Source of the DNA: Pandoraea pneumonica
GTDB lineage: Bacteria > Pseudomonadota > Gammaproteobacteria > Burkholderiales > Burkholderiaceae
Length of the DNA stretch: 64,000 nt
NCBI RefSeq assembly: GCF_902459645.1
Contig: NZ_CABPSK010000001.1
Coordinates: 1,736,001-1,800,000 of the forward strand
Direction of reading: 5' to 3'
A model generated the notes under the pieces. That model was not told where the DNA came from and did not search any database. It saw only the letters and a list, made by a program, of their open reading frames with translations. Both the position numbers and the translations under genes were made by a program. Below are positions 26,754-35,846 of the stretch, piece by piece (the stretch's first letter is position 1; every line of letters starts with the position of its first letter).

Positions 26754-27950
26754 ATGACGTCCAGCACCACCCCGCTTCCCCCGTTGCGGCCTCTGACAGA
26801 CACGTCGCCCTCGGCCATCGTGGCCGGCTTCGTGGCCATGATGACCGGCTATACGAGTTCGCTCGTGTTGATGTTCCAGGCGGGTCAGGCCGCGCACCTC
26901 TCAGCGGCGCAAATTTCGTCGTGGATCTGGGCGCTGTCGATCGGCATGGGCGTCACCACCATCGGCCTGTCGCTGCGCTACCGCACCCCGGTGGTCATTG
27001 CGTGGTCGACGCCGGGTGCGGCGCTGCTCATCACCTCTCTGCCCGGCGTGCCCTATAGCGAAGCCATCGGGGCGTTCATCGTCTGCAACGCACTCATTGC
27101 GATTTGCGGGCTGACGGGCGGCTTCGAGACGATCATGCGGCGCGTGCCGCCTGCGCTCGCGTCGGCGTTGCTCGCGGGCATTCTGTTTCGCATCGGCGTG
27201 GAAATCTTCGTCGCGGCACAGCACCAGACGGCGCTCGTGCTCACCATGTTCTTCACGTATCTGATCGTCAAGCGACTGGCGTCGCGCTATGCGATTTTGC
27301 TGACGCTTATCGTGGGCACGGCGGTTGCGGGCGGGCTGGGCTTGCTCGACTTTAGCCATTTCAACATCGCGCTGGCGAAACCGGTGTGGACGACGCCGTC
27401 GTTCTCGCTCGCCGCCACCATCAGCATCGCGATTCCGTTGTTTGTCGTGGCGATGGCCTCGCAAAACGTGCCGGGGCTGGCCGTGCTGCGTGCCGACGGC
27501 TACAAGGTGCCTGCGTCGCCGCTGATCTCGACGACGGGCATCACGTCGGTGCTGCTCGCGCCGTTCGGTTCGCACGGCATTCATCTGGCGGCGATAACGG
27601 CAGCCATCTGCACGGGACGCGAAGCTCACGAAGATCCGAACAAACGCTACACCGCAGCGGTGTGGAGCGGCGTGTTTTATCTGATCGCTGGCACGTTCGG
27701 TGCAACGATTGCCGCCTTGTTTGCGGCGTTCCCGAAAGCACTGGTGGTGTCGATTGCCGCGCTTGCGCTGTTCGGCTCGATCATGAACGGACTGGCCAAT
27801 GCCATGAGCGACACGAAGCAGCGCGAAGCCGCGCTGATCACGTTCATGGTGACGGCCTCGGGCCTTACGCTGCTCTCGATCGGCTCCGCGTTCTGGGGCT
27901 TGATCGCCGGCGTGGTCACGCTTGTGATTCTTCAGTGGCGGCGCGATTGA
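26754..27950 (+). CDS. benE: Benzoate/H+ symporter BenE family
   Basis: A 398-residue inner-membrane carrier with about 12 hydrophobic segments and BenE-family motifs: PSAIVAGFVAMMTGYTSSLVLMFQA near the start, WSTPGAALL, and FVVAMASQNVPGLAVLRADGY. The family is named for benzoate uptake, but no benzoate catabolic genes are in the window, so the substrate is inferred from family only. It lies 51 bases after the VWA gene in the same direction. Confidence 0.9.
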   Translation: MTSSTTPLPPLRPLTDTSPSAIVAGFVAMMTGYTSSLVLMFQAGQAAHLSAAQISSWIWALSIGMGVTTIGLSLRYRTPVVIAWSTPGAALLITSLPGVPYSEAIGAFIVCNALIAICGLTGGFETIMRRVPPALASALLAGILFRIGVEIFVAAQHQTALVLTMFFTYLIVKRLASRYAILLTLIVGTAVAGGLGLLDFSHFNIALAKPVWTTPSFSLAATISIAIPLFVVAMASQNVPGLAVLRADGYKVPASPLISTTGITSVLLAPFGSHGIHLAAITAAICTGREAHEDPNKRYTAAVWSGVFYLIAGTFGATIAALFAAFPKALVVSIAALALFGSIMNGLANAMSDTKQREAALITFMVTASGLTLLSIGSAFWGLIAGVVTLVILQWRRD

Positions 27951-28043
27951 GACGGTTCACCCCCTCTATGCCGGGCGAAATGGTGTCACCGGCGTGATAC
28001 TCTCTCGCCCGCAACGCATTTCAATTTCAGGAGTAGCAAGACA

Positions 28044-28391
28044 ATGGCAGTGATCGAACCGACCCCGGTCTTCAAGGAAAACCTCGCGCTGATGACGGCA
28101 AACGGCATCACCATCGACGGCATTGCGCGCATCGAATTGCGCGACGCCAGCGGCGCTGTCGTGGCCACCATCGAGAATGCGCCGGGCAAGCAGGGCTCGC
28201 TCGCGGTGTATCACTATCTGAAGCAGGCCTTCGGCACGCTCGACGCCAAGGCGGCAGAACACGGTCTGGCCGTGTTTGCCGAACATACGGCCGATGCCCG
28301 CAATCGTACGGGCGCGCACCCGAACGTCGACCGCCTGCTGGCCGTCGTGGCCGGTGGCAGCGCGCTGACCATCGACGAGATCGCTGCCTGA
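28044..28391 (+). CDS. DUF2322 family protein
   Basis: A 115-residue soluble protein matching my recollection of DUF2322: PTPVFKENLALM, IARIELRDASGAVVATIENAPGKQGSLAVYHYL, and HPNIDRLL-like text near the end (HPNVDRLLAVV). No function is established. It starts 93 bases after benE and is closed by a strong terminator. Confidence 0.85.
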   Translation: MAVIEPTPVFKENLALMTANGITIDGIARIELRDASGAVVATIENAPGKQGSLAVYHYLKQAFGTLDAKAAEHGLAVFAEHTADARNRTGAHPNVDRLLAVVAGGSALTIDEIAA

Positions 28392-28462
28392 CACCAACGC
28401 CGTTGATGCGACTGACGCGGCCGACGCGCTCATTCGCCTCACGCGTTTTTGGCGGCACCATG

Positions 28463-28493
28463 AAAAACGCCAGCCTTTCGGCTGGCGTTTTTT
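28463..28493. terminator. Bidirectional terminator, DUF2322 / spermidine-synthase-like gene
   Basis: AAAAACGCCAGC (28463 onward) pairs with GCTGGCGTTTTT around a CTTTCG loop; convergent genes end at 28391 and 28521. Confidence 0.93.
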
Positions 28494-28520
28494 GCATCTT
28501 GCAAAGCGTACGGCGCGACG

Positions 28521-29351
28521 TTAGATCGTCAGCACCGGACCGCCGTCGCCATTGGCCGAGCGCAGTTGCTTGACCCAGCGCTTCGCAGGCAGGCCCGTGG
28601 CGGCTTCCACCACCTTGGCGCGCGCTTCCACGTCCTTCCATTCGACCGACAGCAGCGGGCCGTTGAAAGCCAGCACGATCACGTTACCGTCGTGCACTTC
28701 CGGGAATTCGATCACGCGATTGTCGAACGCCTGACGCAGGCGGCGAATGTTTTTCGGATAGCTGTCGTGATCGCCGAACAGGTTCATCGTCAGCATGCCC
28801 GGCGCGGTGAGCGAAGCGCGGCAAGCCTTGTAGAACGCAGGCGTGTCGTGCACGGGACCGCGCGCGGTCGCATCGTAAAGGTCGACTTGCAGCACATCGA
28901 CCGTGCCTTGATTCGCGGCATCGGTGACGAAGTCCCATGCATCGGCTTCGATCACTTTCAGGCGGCGCGAGTCGCTCGGCAGGCTGAACATCGTGCGCGC
29001 GGCCACCACCACGGCGGGGTTCAGTTCCACGGCAGTGACTTGCGTGCGCGGGAATTGCTGCGCCGAGAACTTCGTGATCGAGCCGGTACCCAGCCCCAGT
29101 TGCACCACGTGCTTCGGGGCGCGCATGAACAACAACCACGCCATCATCTGCTGTGCGTATTCCAGCTCGATACGATCGGGCTTGGACAGACGCATCGCAC
29201 CTTGCACCCACTCCGTGCCGAAATGCAGGTAACGCACGCCACCCTGTTCAGAAAAAGTCACCGGCGCAAAGCGCGGCGTGTAACGACGGGCGGGGCGATC
29301 TTCTGCGACGAACGCTTCGGCTTCGATGGATTTGCGTTTGATGAGGGTCAT
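28521..29351 (-). CDS. Spermidine-synthase-like methyltransferase-fold protein
   Basis: A 276-residue protein with the spermidine synthase/SAM-binding fold. The glycine-rich motif VVQLGLGTGSITKF and acidic loop TAVELNPAVVVAA bind the nucleotide, followed by IEADAWDFV and VLQVDLYD. It lacks the full polyamine-binding signature of SpeE, so the true substrate is uncertain. The ATG at 29351 (MTLIKRKS) is favoured over a longer upstream frame. It stands alone between the DNA glycosylase gene and a terminator. Confidence 0.85.
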   Translation of the reverse strand: MTLIKRKSIEAEAFVAEDRPARRYTPRFAPVTFSEQGGVRYLHFGTEWVQGAMRLSKPDRIELEYAQQMMAWLLFMRAPKHVVQLGLGTGSITKFSAQQFPRTQVTAVELNPAVVVAARTMFSLPSDSRRLKVIEADAWDFVTDAANQGTVDVLQVDLYDATARGPVHDTPAFYKACRASLTAPGMLTMNLFGDHDSYPKNIRRLRQAFDNRVIEFPEVHDGNVIVLAFNGPLLSVEWKDVEARAKVVEAATGLPAKRWVKQLRSANGDGGPVLTI

Positions 29352-29451
29352 GAGTCCTTCGGGGAGATTCGGGAAATTCCGATGGGTTCGCATTGTACCG
29401 GGTTCGCGCGACACATCGCGCCACGCGGCCTACGCGCCCGCCTTATGCGCC

Positions 29452-29976
29452 TTACGCGAGCGGCGTCGCCGAGACGAAATCGCGCAGCGCCAGCCACGCG
29501 TCGCGCTTGGTCGCGTAGGGAATCGTGTAGGCGGGACTACTCGAGGGCAGCAGCACGACAGGTATCGTCACATCACCCTGCGCCAGCGCACGTTGACCGA
29601 TACGTGCTGCGGTGCCGCCGTTAAACGCAACCGCACGCAACGATGGCAACGTCGCGATCAGTCCCACCAGATCGCTGCCTGCATGCAAGCGAATATTGCT
29701 GTCGAGACTGCCTTCGCGGCGCGCTTCGGCCACCACATCCCACAAGCCGATGCCATGCGCACGCACGGTATCGAGCCGCGCGGCGTAGTCGAGCGCAGGC
29801 AACGGCTCGCCGATCACTTCGCCCACCAGATGCCAGAACCGGTTTTGCGGATGCGCGTAGTACTGCTGATGCGCGAGCGACACCTCGCCGGGCAGGCTAC
29901 CGAGGATGAGCACACGCGTGTTGGCATCCACCACCGGCGGGAAATTACGCTTGAGATCGGGAGACGTGGCGGACAT
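29452..29976 (-). CDS. DNA-deoxyinosine (hypoxanthine) glycosylase, UDG family 6
   Basis: A 174-residue glycosylase removing hypoxanthine from DNA after adenine deamination. The family 6 motifs are visible: VLILGSLPGEVSL...YYAHPQNRFW (motif 1) and LLPSSSPAYT (motif 2). Asn in the HPQNRFW stretch is the expected catalytic position. It starts 7 bases after the ubiC stop, so the two genes form a tight unit even though they are functionally unrelated. Confidence 0.9.
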   Translation of the reverse strand: MSATSPDLKRNFPPVVDANTRVLILGSLPGEVSLAHQQYYAHPQNRFWHLVGEVIGEPLPALDYAARLDTVRAHGIGLWDVVAEARREGSLDSNIRLHAGSDLVGLIATLPSLRAVAFNGGTAARIGQRALAQGDVTIPVVLLPSSSPAYTIPYATKRDAWLALRDFVSATPLA

Positions 29977-29983
29977 CGATCAC

Positions 29984-30595
29984 TCAGGCGGCGCGCATCG
30001 CGGATGCCGAGTGCGCGAGATGCGCCGCTTGCAGCCGACGCCAGAAGCGCGGCAGAAAGGCCTCGGTGACGAGCAACGGCGCGCCATGACGCAGAAACAC
30101 CGAGCGGCGTGCCCACAACCGCGCGCGTGGCGTGAGACCGATCAGCGGGTCGCGCGCATCGTGCCGCGCCCGTGCGTGCAGCAAGTGCCCCGGCCCTAGC
30201 GGACGCGAGACGAGCACCGAGCGCGTCACCGTGGGGTCGTGATAAAGCAGATCGGCCAGCGGCCGCGTGCGCAGACGCCGCATCGCTTGCCAGACCGAGC
30301 GGCTGTGCACCAGCGGCGTCACGCTATGGGCGACCACCACCGGCTCGTCGTCGACCAGCAGAATGACATCTCGCGCCCACATCGGCGTGCGCAGAGGTAC
30401 GCCGATGGCACGGCATTGATCGGCGTCGGCGGGCATCACGCGCTCGGCGACAACGCGCACGGTGACGCGGCCAAGCGCCGACAAGTGACGCGTGAGCGCA
30501 CCACCCCGGGTCAGCCAGTCCTTATGACGGCGCGAGAGCGCCGGCGACGGGACAGCCTGCCAGTGCCGCCCGCTTACATCGAATCGGAAAGTCAT
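29984..30595 (-). CDS. ubiC: Chorismate--pyruvate lyase
   Basis: A 203-residue enzyme making 4-hydroxybenzoate from chorismate, the first committed step of ubiquinone synthesis. Family features include WLTRGGALTRHLSALG, the Arg-rich active-site region RAIGVPLRTPMWARDVILLVDDEPVV (Arg of the substrate pocket in MWARDV) and the C-terminal EAFLPRFW. Glu in TEAFLP is the expected catalytic glutamate. It lies between the htpG terminator and the glycosylase gene it overlaps functionally as an operon. Confidence 0.93.
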   Translation of the reverse strand: MTFRFDVSGRHWQAVPSPALSRRHKDWLTRGGALTRHLSALGRVTVRVVAERVMPADADQCRAIGVPLRTPMWARDVILLVDDEPVVVAHSVTPLVHSRSVWQAMRRLRTRPLADLLYHDPTVTRSVLVSRPLGPGHLLHARARHDARDPLIGLTPRARLWARRSVFLRHGAPLLVTEAFLPRFWRRLQAAHLAHSASAMRAA

Positions 30596-30679
30596 GGCTC
30601 GGAATTATAAAGGGGCGACACGCGATGCGCGCGCCACCGATGCACCCCGCGCGCCACGTTCTCGCCCAGTGCCAAATGC

Positions 30680-30713
30680 AAAAAGCCCGGCACCTTTCGA
30701 TACCGGGCTTTTC
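30680..30713 (-). terminator. Terminator after htpG
   Basis: AAAAGCCCGG ... CCGGGCTTTT hairpin with a U-run on the minus strand, between the htpG stop (30775) and ubiC. Confidence 0.85.
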
Positions 30714-30774
30714 TTCGACATCTATCGCCTATCTAGCGCTCATCTATCGCTTAGCTTCTGCGATATCGCCGCAA

Positions 30775-32661
30775 TCAGCGTGCCGCCAGCAACAGCGCGT
30801 TAGTCCGCTTAACAAACGCTGCCGGGTCTTCCAGACTGCCGCCTTCGGCGAGCATGGCTTGGTCGAACAACAGTTGCGTCCAGTCGGACAGATCGGCACT
30901 CTCGGCGCTCAAACGCTTGATCAGCGCATGCTCCGGGTTGATCTCCAGAATCGGGCGGAACTCCGGCATCTTCTGCCCGGCCGCCTTCATCAGACGCTGC
31001 AACGTGCCGCTCATGTCCTGCTCGTCCGAGACGAGGCACGACGGCGAATCGGTCAGACGGAACGTCACACGCACGTCCTTCGCCTTCTCGCCCAGCACGT
31101 CCTTCATCTTCTCGAGCAACGGCTTGAGCTCGTCGCTGGTCTTCTCTTGCGCGGCCTTTTCGCCAGCATCTTCGAGTGCGCCCAGATCCAGATCGCCACG
31201 TGCCACGCTCACCAGGGCACGGCCATCGAAATCATGCAGATACGACAGCAGCCACTCGTCCACGCGGTCGGTCAATAGCAGCACTTCCACGCCCTTCTTG
31301 CGGAAGACTTCCAGATGCGGGCTATGGCTCGCGGCCACCCAGCTCTCTGCCGTGACGTAGTAAATCTTGTCCTGACCTTCCTTCATGCGGCCGATGTAAT
31401 CGGCCAGCGACACGTTCTGCTCTGCCGAATCGCTGTGCGTGCTGGCAAAGCGCAGCAGCTTGGCGATGCGCTCGCGGTTGGCGTGATCTTCGCCGACACC
31501 TTCCTTGAGCACCTGACCGAACGCACCCCAGAACTGGGTGTATTTGTCTTGCTGGTTTTCCGCCAGATCTTCGAGCAGACCGAGCACGCGCTTGGCACAG
31601 CCTTCGCGAATGGCCTTCACGTCACGGCTTTCCTGCAAGATTTCGCGCGACACGTTCAGCGGCAAATCGGCCGAATCGACCACGCCGCGCACGAAGCGCA
31701 GATAGTTCGGCAGCAGTTGCTCGGCGTCGTCCATGATGAACACGCGCTTCACGTAGAGCTTCAAGCCGCCCTGCGAGTTACGGTCCCAAAGGTCGTACGG
31801 CGCATGCCCCGGCACGTACAGCAGTTGCGTGTATTCGCTACGGCCTTCCACACGGTTGTGCGTCCATGCGAGCGGGGGCTGCATGTCGTGCGCAATGTGT
31901 TGATAGAACTGCGTGTACTGCTCGTCGGTGATCTCGCTCTTGCTGCGCGTCCACAGCGCGCTAGCTTGATTGACCGTCTCATCGGTCTCGGCCGGCACCA
32001 TGGCCTGCTTTTCTTCGTCCCACGTCTCGCCGCGCATGACGATCGGCAGCGAGATGTGATCGGAATACTTGCGAATGATCGATTGCAGTTGCCACGACGA
32101 CAGCAACTCGTCTTCGCCTTCGCGCAGATGCAGCGTGATGGCCGTACCGCGCGGGGCACGCTCGATGGTCTCGACCGAGAAGTCGCCCTCGCCCGCCGAC
32201 GACCAGCGCACGCCTTCCGAGGCGGGCAAACCTGCGCGGCGTGATTCGACCGTCATGCGGTCTGCGACGATGAAGCCCGAATAGAAGCCCACGCCAAACT
32301 GGCCGATGAGCGCGGCATCCTTCTGCTGGTCGCCCGACAGGCGCGAGAAGAATTCCTTGGTGCCCGACTTGGCGATCGTACCGAGATGGGCGATGGCCTC
32401 ATCGCGGCTCATGCCGATGCCGTTGTCTTCGATGGTGAGGGTGCGGGCGTCCTTGTCGAACGACACGCGAATCTTGAGTTCCGGGTCCTGCTCATACAGC
32501 GCGCCGTCGTTGATCGCTTCGAAGCGCAGCTTGTCGGCGGCATCAGAAGCATTGGAGATCAATTCGCGCAGGAAGATTTCCTTGTTGCTGTACAGCGAAT
32601 GAATCATCAGTTGCAGAAGTTGCTTAACTTCTGCCTGAAAGCTCATGGTTTCTTGCGCCAT
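30775..32661 (-). CDS. htpG: Hsp90-family chaperone HtpG
   Basis: A 628-residue Hsp90 homologue that remodels client proteins with ATP. The N-terminal GHKL ATPase domain has [16 protein letters not shown] (catalytic Glu), IEDNGIGM and [11 protein letters not shown]. The middle domain has the catalytic-loop Arg region, and a C-terminal dimerisation domain follows. The ATG at 32661 ([16 protein letters not shown]) fits the family; the open frame upstream is not conserved. A sigma-32-like promoter lies about 100 bases upstream, and a terminator closes the gene, which appears monocistronic. Confidence 0.97.
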   Translation of the reverse strand: MAQETMSFQAEVKQLLQLMIHSLYSNKEIFLRELISNASDAADKLRFEAINDGALYEQDPELKIRVSFDKDARTLTIEDNGIGMSRDEAIAHLGTIAKSGTKEFFSRLSGDQQKDAALIGQFGVGFYSGFIVADRMTVESRRAGLPASEGVRWSSAGEGDFSVETIERAPRGTAITLHLREGEDELLSSWQLQSIIRKYSDHISLPIVMRGETWDEEKQAMVPAETDETVNQASALWTRSKSEITDEQYTQFYQHIAHDMQPPLAWTHNRVEGRSEYTQLLYVPGHAPYDLWDRNSQGGLKLYVKRVFIMDDAEQLLPNYLRFVRGVVDSADLPLNVSREILQESRDVKAIREGCAKRVLGLLEDLAENQQDKYTQFWGAFGQVLKEGVGEDHANRERIAKLLRFASTHSDSAEQNVSLADYIGRMKEGQDKIYYVTAESWVAASHSPHLEVFRKKGVEVLLLTDRVDEWLLSYLHDFDGRALVSVARGDLDLGALEDAGEKAAQEKTSDELKPLLEKMKDVLGEKAKDVRVTFRLTDSPSCLVSDEQDMSGTLQRLMKAAGQKMPEFRPILEINPEHALIKRLSAESADLSDWTQLLFDQAMLAEGGSLEDPAAFVKRTNALLLAAR

Positions 32662-32762
32662 GGTCGGGAACCCTCGTGAAACGGTGAGATGAATGGAAAT
32701 TCGACGCTGTCCGCCGCCCGGCGCACTTGCGCGCGCGCTGCCAGTCTTGCGGTACAGCACGG

Positions 32763-32792
32763 AACATAGGGACGGCCGACCTTCATTTCAAG
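32763..32792 (-). promoter_or_regulatory. Sigma-32 type heat-shock promoter for htpG
   Basis: On the minus strand CTTGAAA (32786-32792), 14-base spacer, CCCTATGTT (32763-32771). It matches the heat-shock consensus CTTGAAA-N(11-16)-CCCCATNT with one mismatch. The predicted leader is about 95 bases. Confidence 0.8.
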
Positions 32793-32865
32793 GCCGGCGG
32801 GAGGGTTATTTTGGGGAGAATTGTGCGAAGTTGGACGATTTTGCGGCGCACTGGGCAAAAGCCCA

Positions 32866-34308
32866 TCAGGCCGCCAGTTCGAGTTGCCGCGATAGGAACG
32901 CCAGCATCGACGGGTCGCTCGAACACGCCACGTTCATCCGCATCCACGTACTTGGCGCCTGACGCGGCGAGAACAGCGCGCCCGGTGCGAACAGGAAGCC
33001 TGCCTCGTGGCCAGCGGCGGCCACCGCGCTAGTGTCGACGCCCGTATTCGCCCAGAAGAACATGCCCGCGGTCGGGTCGCCGAACATGCGCAGGCCGATG
33101 TGCTCAAGACGCCGCCGCGCACCGTCGCGCACTTCGTCGAGCCGCGAACGCAGACGCTCGACGTGACGGCGATAGTGGCCCTCGGTCAGCGCCTTGTACA
33201 CGATGCGCTCGTTAATCTCAGGGGTCGTCGACCCGGCGAGCATCTTGTAATCGACAAAGGTCTTCGCCAGCTCGGGCGAGCCTGCAACAAATGCCACACG
33301 CAGATTCGCCGCGAGTGTCTTCGAGAAGCTGCCGAGATAGATCACGCGCTTGAGTTGATCGAGACTCGCCAGACGCGCCACCTGCTGATGCGGCGGGCAC
33401 AGATCGCAGTAGATATCGTCTTCGAGCACCATGAAGTCGTACTGCTCTGCGAGCCGCAAGATCTGAAACGCCCGCGCGGGCGTAAGCGACGTGCCCGTGG
33501 GGTTCTGCAAGATCGAATTGATAATCAGCATCTTGGGGCGATGCTGCTGCACCAGTCGCTCCAGCGCCTGCACATCGATGCCCTCGGGCGTGTACGGCAC
33601 GCCGATCGGCGTCACGCCCTGCGACGCGCTACGCCCGAACATGACGAACCACGCGGGGTCGCCGACCAAGACGGTGTCTCCGGCGCGAACGTACAGCTTC
33701 AACAAAAAGTCGACGGCCTGCGTGATACCCGAGGTCAGCACGATCTGATCGGGGCGCGCGCCGATTTCCAACTCGGCGAGTTGTGTCTGCAATTGCACGC
33801 GCAGCGGCAGAAACCCGTGCGGACTCCCGCTCTGCAAGAGATACATCGTCGATTGGCGGCTCATCGAGCGAATGGCCGACGTCATCATGTCGGCGTCGAG
33901 CCAGCTCGGCGGCAAATAGCCCATGCCGGGCCCGCGCTCGGGGGCCACGGTGTGCAGCATGCTGCGCACGAGCCAGGGCACGTCAATCGGGCCCTTCGCG
34001 ATCATCGGCGCGCTGGCGTTTTGCTGCGCCATCACGGGCCGCTCGCGCACATAGAAACCCGAACCGCGGCGCGCTTCGAGATACCCCTGTGCCACTAGCC
34101 GCTCATAGGCTTCGACCACCGAGAAGCGCGACACGCGTTTGTCTTCCGCGAGCGAGCGGATCGACGGCATGCGCATGCCGGGCAGGAACACGCGCTCCTC
34201 GATGCGAAGGCTTGCCCAATGCACGAGTTGATCGACGAGTGTCATGCGCGCGGTGTCGAGCGCGGCGTTGTCCGCCAGTGCCAGCGGAGAAATGCGGTTC
34301 GTTGTCAT
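32866..34308 (-). CDS. MocR-type GntR/aminotransferase regulator
   Basis: A 480-residue fusion regulator. An N-terminal GntR winged helix (residues about 20-90: LRIEERVFLPGMRMPSIRSLAEDKRVSRFSVVEAYERL) is joined to a class I aminotransferase domain. The PLP lysine lies in YLGSFSKTLAANLRVAF. Such proteins use PLP as effector sensor and usually act on a divergent neighbour. The ATG at 34308 has a GGTGGAAAG site upstream. The divergent gene is DUF2917 (34570), and repeated CTGTACCGG/CTGTACAG sites lie between them. No pdx, gab or taurine genes are adjacent, so the effector cannot be named. Confidence 0.92.
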   Translation of the reverse strand: MTTNRISPLALADNAALDTARMTLVDQLVHWASLRIEERVFLPGMRMPSIRSLAEDKRVSRFSVVEAYERLVAQGYLEARRGSGFYVRERPVMAQQNASAPMIAKGPIDVPWLVRSMLHTVAPERGPGMGYLPPSWLDADMMTSAIRSMSRQSTMYLLQSGSPHGFLPLRVQLQTQLAELEIGARPDQIVLTSGITQAVDFLLKLYVRAGDTVLVGDPAWFVMFGRSASQGVTPIGVPYTPEGIDVQALERLVQQHRPKMLIINSILQNPTGTSLTPARAFQILRLAEQYDFMVLEDDIYCDLCPPHQQVARLASLDQLKRVIYLGSFSKTLAANLRVAFVAGSPELAKTFVDYKMLAGSTTPEINERIVYKALTEGHYRRHVERLRSRLDEVRDGARRRLEHIGLRMFGDPTAGMFFWANTGVDTSAVAAAGHEAGFLFAPGALFSPRQAPSTWMRMNVACSSDPSMLAFLSRQLELAA

Positions 34309-34486
34309 CGTCTTTCCACCTTGTCGGGATGGCTGGCTTCGCCGGTTATGCCGGCGCCAGCGCTTGCGAAGCGTCGGGTGTTTGTCCCTCGGTACGGCGG
34401 TTGACCACCGTCCGTGTCGAAAGTGTCTGCTTCGCATCACTCATGGGACGCCACTCTACGCTAGCCAATTTCCCTGTCAATCCCGA

Positions 34487-34531
34487 ACTGTACAGTCAAT
34501 TACCTGAATATCTGTACCGGTACTGTACCGG
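34487..34531. promoter_or_regulatory. Repeated operator sites for the MocR regulator
   Basis: A perfect palindrome ACTGTACAGT (34487-34496) is followed by two direct repeats CTGTACCGG (34512-34520 and 34523-34531) with 2 bases between them, giving an 11-base, one-helical-turn period. MocR proteins are known to bind paired direct repeats. The sites lie 38-83 bases upstream of the DUF2917 start. Confidence 0.65.
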
Positions 34532-34569
34532 AGTTAACCGATAAAGTGTCCACTCAACTGGAGACCGCT

Positions 34570-34908
34570 ATGCGTGAAATCCGACTCTTCGAGCTGGACG
34601 GGGACCAAACCGTGTTCTGGCAAAACGAAACGCCGCAGACGCTGCAAGTGTTGCAGGGCCTGCTTTGGCTGACGGTGGAAAACGAAAGCGTTGACCACTG
34701 GCTGCGTGCGGGCGAGAGCTTCGAGATGCGAGCGGGTCAACGAATTTGGCTTGGCACGTGGAAGGACGGCGCTCGGCTGCGCGTGAGCCAGCCGACGATG
34801 TCGCTCGCCGCCCTGCCGGGACACCGCGCCGCGCGCCGCTTCGGTTGGCGCTTACAGTGGCGCGACGTGGCGGCACGTGTGGCCGGACGCGCCCTGTCGC
34901 GCGGCTGA
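34570..34908 (+). CDS. DUF2917 domain protein
   Basis: A 112-residue small protein with a cupin-like DUF2917 pattern: REIRLFELDGDQTVFW, LQVLQGLLWLTVENESVDHWLRAGESFEMRAGQRIWLG. It has no signal peptide or membrane segment. The ATG at 34570 has GGAG at a good distance; a GTG at 34546 in the same frame is a weaker alternative. It is divergent from the mocR-type regulator, whose likely operators sit in its promoter region, so it is the best candidate target. Function unknown. Confidence 0.85.
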   Translation: MREIRLFELDGDQTVFWQNETPQTLQVLQGLLWLTVENESVDHWLRAGESFEMRAGQRIWLGTWKDGARLRVSQPTMSLAALPGHRAARRFGWRLQWRDVAARVAGRALSRG

Positions 34909-35065
34909 GTGTCGGGATACCGCCCGGAAATTGACGGGAGAGCGACAAGCCATCGATTTGGATAGCGGTACGCGGCATGAGCACCGGGGCGGAGTAAGCT
35001 AACGGTTTTGCCGCGCGACACACCCCCGTCATTCGCGTGCGCCATTGCCCGAGCCGAATCAGAAC

Positions 35066-35773
35066 ATGAGTGTTTCCGACTTCCCTTACCACGCCCATCA
35101 CGCCTTGAAACTCGATCATCTCGTCGTCGCTGCCGACACGCTCGATGCCGGTGAAGCCCATGTCATCGAACAATTGGGCCTCACCGACGTCTTGCCGCAG
35201 CGCGGCGGCAAGCATGCGCGCATGGGCACGCACAACAGCCTGCTGGGCTTGTGGGGCGGTGCGTATCTGGAAATCATCGCGATCGACCCGGACGCCCCCG
35301 CGCCCGGTCGCGCACGCTGGTTCGGTCTGGACGACGAAGCCGTGCGCACCCGCGTGGCACGGGGTCCGTATCTGGCGCATTGGGTCGCGCGTGTGGAACG
35401 TCCGCGCTCGCTGCCGCGCTGGCAGTCGCAGTATCCGCAACGACTCGCCCCGGTCATTGCCATGCAACGCGGCGCGCTCACGTGGCAGATCGGCGTACCC
35501 GACGATGGCAGCCTGCCCTCGTGGCAAGGTGCCGGTCAGGGGCTGGTGCCGACGTTGATTCAATGGGATACGCCGCAGCACCCGGCCGATGCACTGCCCG
35601 AGACCGGTTGTGCGGTGACGTCGTTGCGCGGTTTTCACCCGCAAGCGGCGGCGATTGCCGATCAGTTGCAATGGCTTGGCGCCAGCGCGCTGGTCAACGT
35701 AGAAGCGACGCTGGTCGAACCGACCCTCGTTGCCGAATTTGAAACCCCGAACGGCCCGCGCACGTTGCGCTAG
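35066..35773 (+). CDS. VOC/glyoxalase-like domain protein
   Basis: A 235-residue protein of the glyoxalase-like (Glyoxalase_3) group. It starts with the beta-alpha-beta element LKLDHLVVAADTLDAGEAHVIEQLG and continues HARMGTHNSLLGLWGGAYLEIIAID, where His and Glu are the likely metal ligands. The ATG at 35066 is used; an in-frame TTG at 35045 has no support. It is 74 bases upstream of a DMT transporter in the same direction. The substrate cannot be named. Confidence 0.88.
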   Translation: MSVSDFPYHAHHALKLDHLVVAADTLDAGEAHVIEQLGLTDVLPQRGGKHARMGTHNSLLGLWGGAYLEIIAIDPDAPAPGRARWFGLDDEAVRTRVARGPYLAHWVARVERPRSLPRWQSQYPQRLAPVIAMQRGALTWQIGVPDDGSLPSWQGAGQGLVPTLIQWDTPQHPADALPETGCAVTSLRGFHPQAAAIADQLQWLGASALVNVEATLVEPTLVAEFETPNGPRTLR

Positions 35774-35846
35774 CCCCCTCGCCACCTGCGCCCGCCACAA
35801 CGCATGGCGGGCGGCGACACGATAAAGAAACACTAGAGGCGACACC

